Shown here piece by piece: positions 55,761 to 57,330 of a DNA stretch of 57,330 bases. The notes beneath the pieces were generated by a model. That model was given only the letters and a program-made list of their open reading frames with translations. It searched no databases and was not told where the DNA came from. The translations under genes were made by a program, and so were the position numbers. How positions within the stretch are numbered: the first letter of the stretch is position 1; the number at the start of each line of letters is the position of its first letter. Source of the DNA: Chromera velia (Eukaryota; Sar; Chromeraceae); assembly GCA_018398765.1 (NCBI GenBank), contig JAHBMJ010000098.1, positions 1-57,330 on the forward strand. The letters are read 5' to 3'.

Positions 55761-56919
55761 TTATGGATGCATTTCTGCATTTCGGGGAGACGTTGCGGTG
55801 CTCTCTGATCGGAGTCGCGCTGCCGAGAGGGTCTGTCCGAGTGCGGAGCGCTCGAAGTGTGCAGCGAGCTCCTGGAACTCTGCGGGAGACGGGCACCCGT
55901 TATGGCCGCAACGTAGGTGGACAAGAAATCCTGTCAACTGGGACGGAAGCGATGCCCCAATGCCTGCAAGAGCATCCTCAGGAGAGGGGCATGGGGGAGC
56001 GGGGTCCGTCTCATCTGTGTCTTCAGGCCTTTTCATGAGTCTGCGTTTGGGCGGCGGGACAGTTTTTTTCGGTTGACTCTCCTGATTGTTTTTTCCGATT
56101 TCGTTGGAGGAGGTGGAGACTTGACAGTAGCACCCCTCCCACAGAGGCACTGGGGGGTCACCGCTTAGAGGGGCATTTTCGTGTTCATGACGGTGTTGGG
56201 AGCTTCTCGGGGAATCTGCAGGAGCTGAGCCAGAGCCAGCAGGGGTCAGAAGAGGACGGGAGGGAGAAGGAGACAGATTCGTGAGTCTCTTCCCCCCTCC
56301 GTCTCCCCTTCCAGACTCTACATGACCCCGTTCCCCGCCTTCTGCTGATATTTTCTGCTGCTGCTGTTGCATCTGTTGTTTCGAAATAAACCCCGCAGCT
56401 TTGAGATCTATGGACCTGAACCGACAGGCAAGGAAGGAGAAGAAAGATTCAATCACCGACACACACCGCATCGACTCGAGAACTGCAGGATTCGAGGAGT
56501 CGACAGAGACGGCCAGAGAAGCCGACTGTCCCCTCAATCCTTCCTCTTCATCCCCAGAAACCCCCGTCTGTCCCCCCTGTCCGCCGCTTTTCCCCCCTTT
56601 CAGCAGGAGAGTCGCTCTATCACCGGCGTCTCTGTCCGTCAGCTGACACGCTGCTGCACGACTTTTCGTTCGGTGCCGGCGCACAGCGCGCCATGCACGC
56701 CAAACCTGGCACCTTGCAAGCCTTCGTGTGCGTGCAGCCACAGCCTCGGGCCCCTCTTTCTTGACGGTCACGGGAGTCGAGGCCAACGCACAGAAGTCCG
56801 GCGAGGCCTTCGAAGACGAGGGGGCAGAGCTCTGCTGAGTGATGCGGGCAGCAGTCTCGTCGATCGGATACGCCCCCCAGACCTGGAGAGAGCACAGCCA
56901 GGCGTGGAGGTGGGGCACT
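55761..56919 (-). CDS. 3' part of an unrecognised protein-coding gene
   Basis: Two exons are proposed: 56919-56467 and 56415-55761 (TAA), joined through a 51-base intron with GTGTGT donor and TTCAG acceptor, phase 2 on both sides; reading starts after a typical TTTGTGCAG acceptor. This gives the last about 368 residues. The intron length is a multiple of three without stops, so it could be retained coding sequence. Visible features: VPHLHAWLCSLQVWGAYP near the start of the visible part, a basic segment, a Q-rich run, a long Ser/Pro/Gly-rich stretch, a basic KKTVPPPKRRLMKR patch and a folded-looking end with LRCGHNGCPSPAEFQELA. No family is recognised. Upstream exons must lie to the right of 56920, partly beyond the window. 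Confidence 0.5.
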
Positions 56920-57176
56920 CTGCACAAACAAAGGAACGAAAAAACATGACGCAAAAAGCGCATGCACCAGCTGATCCCATCATGACGACCTAAGCAAGAT
57001 ACTGCCGCTGGCATATTTTCGTTGCATGAACTAAACAAGCTGTCTTTTGTAATTCCGTCCTATTCTTTCGAGAAATTACGTTTTCTTTGTATCGTTACGA
57101 ATGGTTTGAGACGTTGGTGTGCGCGTTGTGTGTGCAGCGTAAGCTGCTGACAGTGTCCAACAGACAAAAAAAGGAC

Positions 57177-57217
<41 letters not shown>

Positions 57218-57271
57218 CACACACACGCACTCACACACTCACACTCACACACACACACACACTCACACACT

Positions 57272-57330
<59 letters not shown>
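57177..57330. repeat. (CA)n microsatellite running to the window end
   Basis: At least 150 bases of CA repeat with occasional CTCA and CGCA variants extend to the last base, so its full length is not visible. Confidence 0.95.

Noticed and set aside
56367-56993. Plus-strand 208-codon frame
   Set aside because: Antisense to the hypothetical gene; the minus strand has matching splice sites and the longer frame.
1-57330. tRNA, rRNA or spliceosomal snRNA genes
   Set aside because: I looked for tRNA-like box sequences and known rRNA or snRNA cores and saw none; a covariance-model scan would be needed to exclude divergent ones.

Overview
This is a gene-sparse, repeat-rich stretch of a nuclear genome from an intron-rich eukaryotic microbe. 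Coding DNA is broken into many small exons with TGCAG-type acceptors. The products (a GRIP golgin, a mitochondrial HslU ATPase, spliceosomal SF3a1, an AT74-type phosphoglycerate mutase-like protein) are typical of protists. TGCATGC-type motifs in the promoter gaps and a mitochondrial HslU fit an alveolate, for example a chromerid alga. That placement is inference from style; no ribosomal or other marker gene is present.

Layout. 1-3190: repeats and a decayed gag-like reading frame. 3194-3961 (-): single-exon F-box-like gene. 4579-16889 (+): 19-exon coiled-coil golgin with a C-terminal GRIP domain. 16890-18978: AT-rich spacer holding a hAT-like non-autonomous transposon with an 8-bp target duplication. 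18979-24938 (-): 15-exon HslU/ClpY with an N-terminal mitochondrial presequence. 25731-31571 (+): 12-exon SF3a1, divergent from HslU. 31572-37010: spacer with a second inverted-repeat element, two fold-back elements built from short tandem repeats, and about 1 kb of polypyrimidine tract. 37020-42460 (+): degenerate LINE with endonuclease and reverse transcriptase. 42461-45070: spacer. 45071-50184 (-): 10-exon membrane-anchored histidine phosphatase. 50185-55760: two copies of a 340-bp MITE, microsatellites and a 1.7-kb degenerate minisatellite. 55761-56919 (-): 3' end of an unrecognised gene that enters from the right. 57177-57330: CA repeat.

The four multi-exon genes were assembled by hand; every exon junction keeps phase and every total length is divisible by three. 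That set of 52 introns shows the most unusual feature of the window: 33 donors carry C at intron position +3, GTCAGT is the commonest donor (15), and it often continues as tandem GTCA/GTCG repeats. The genes have unrelated roles (Golgi tethering, mitochondrial proteolysis, splicing, phosphohydrolase), so this is ordinary housekeeping territory and not an operon-like system. The two divergent gene pairs share a gap of about 600-800 bp, each with a GC-rich inverted repeat near its middle.
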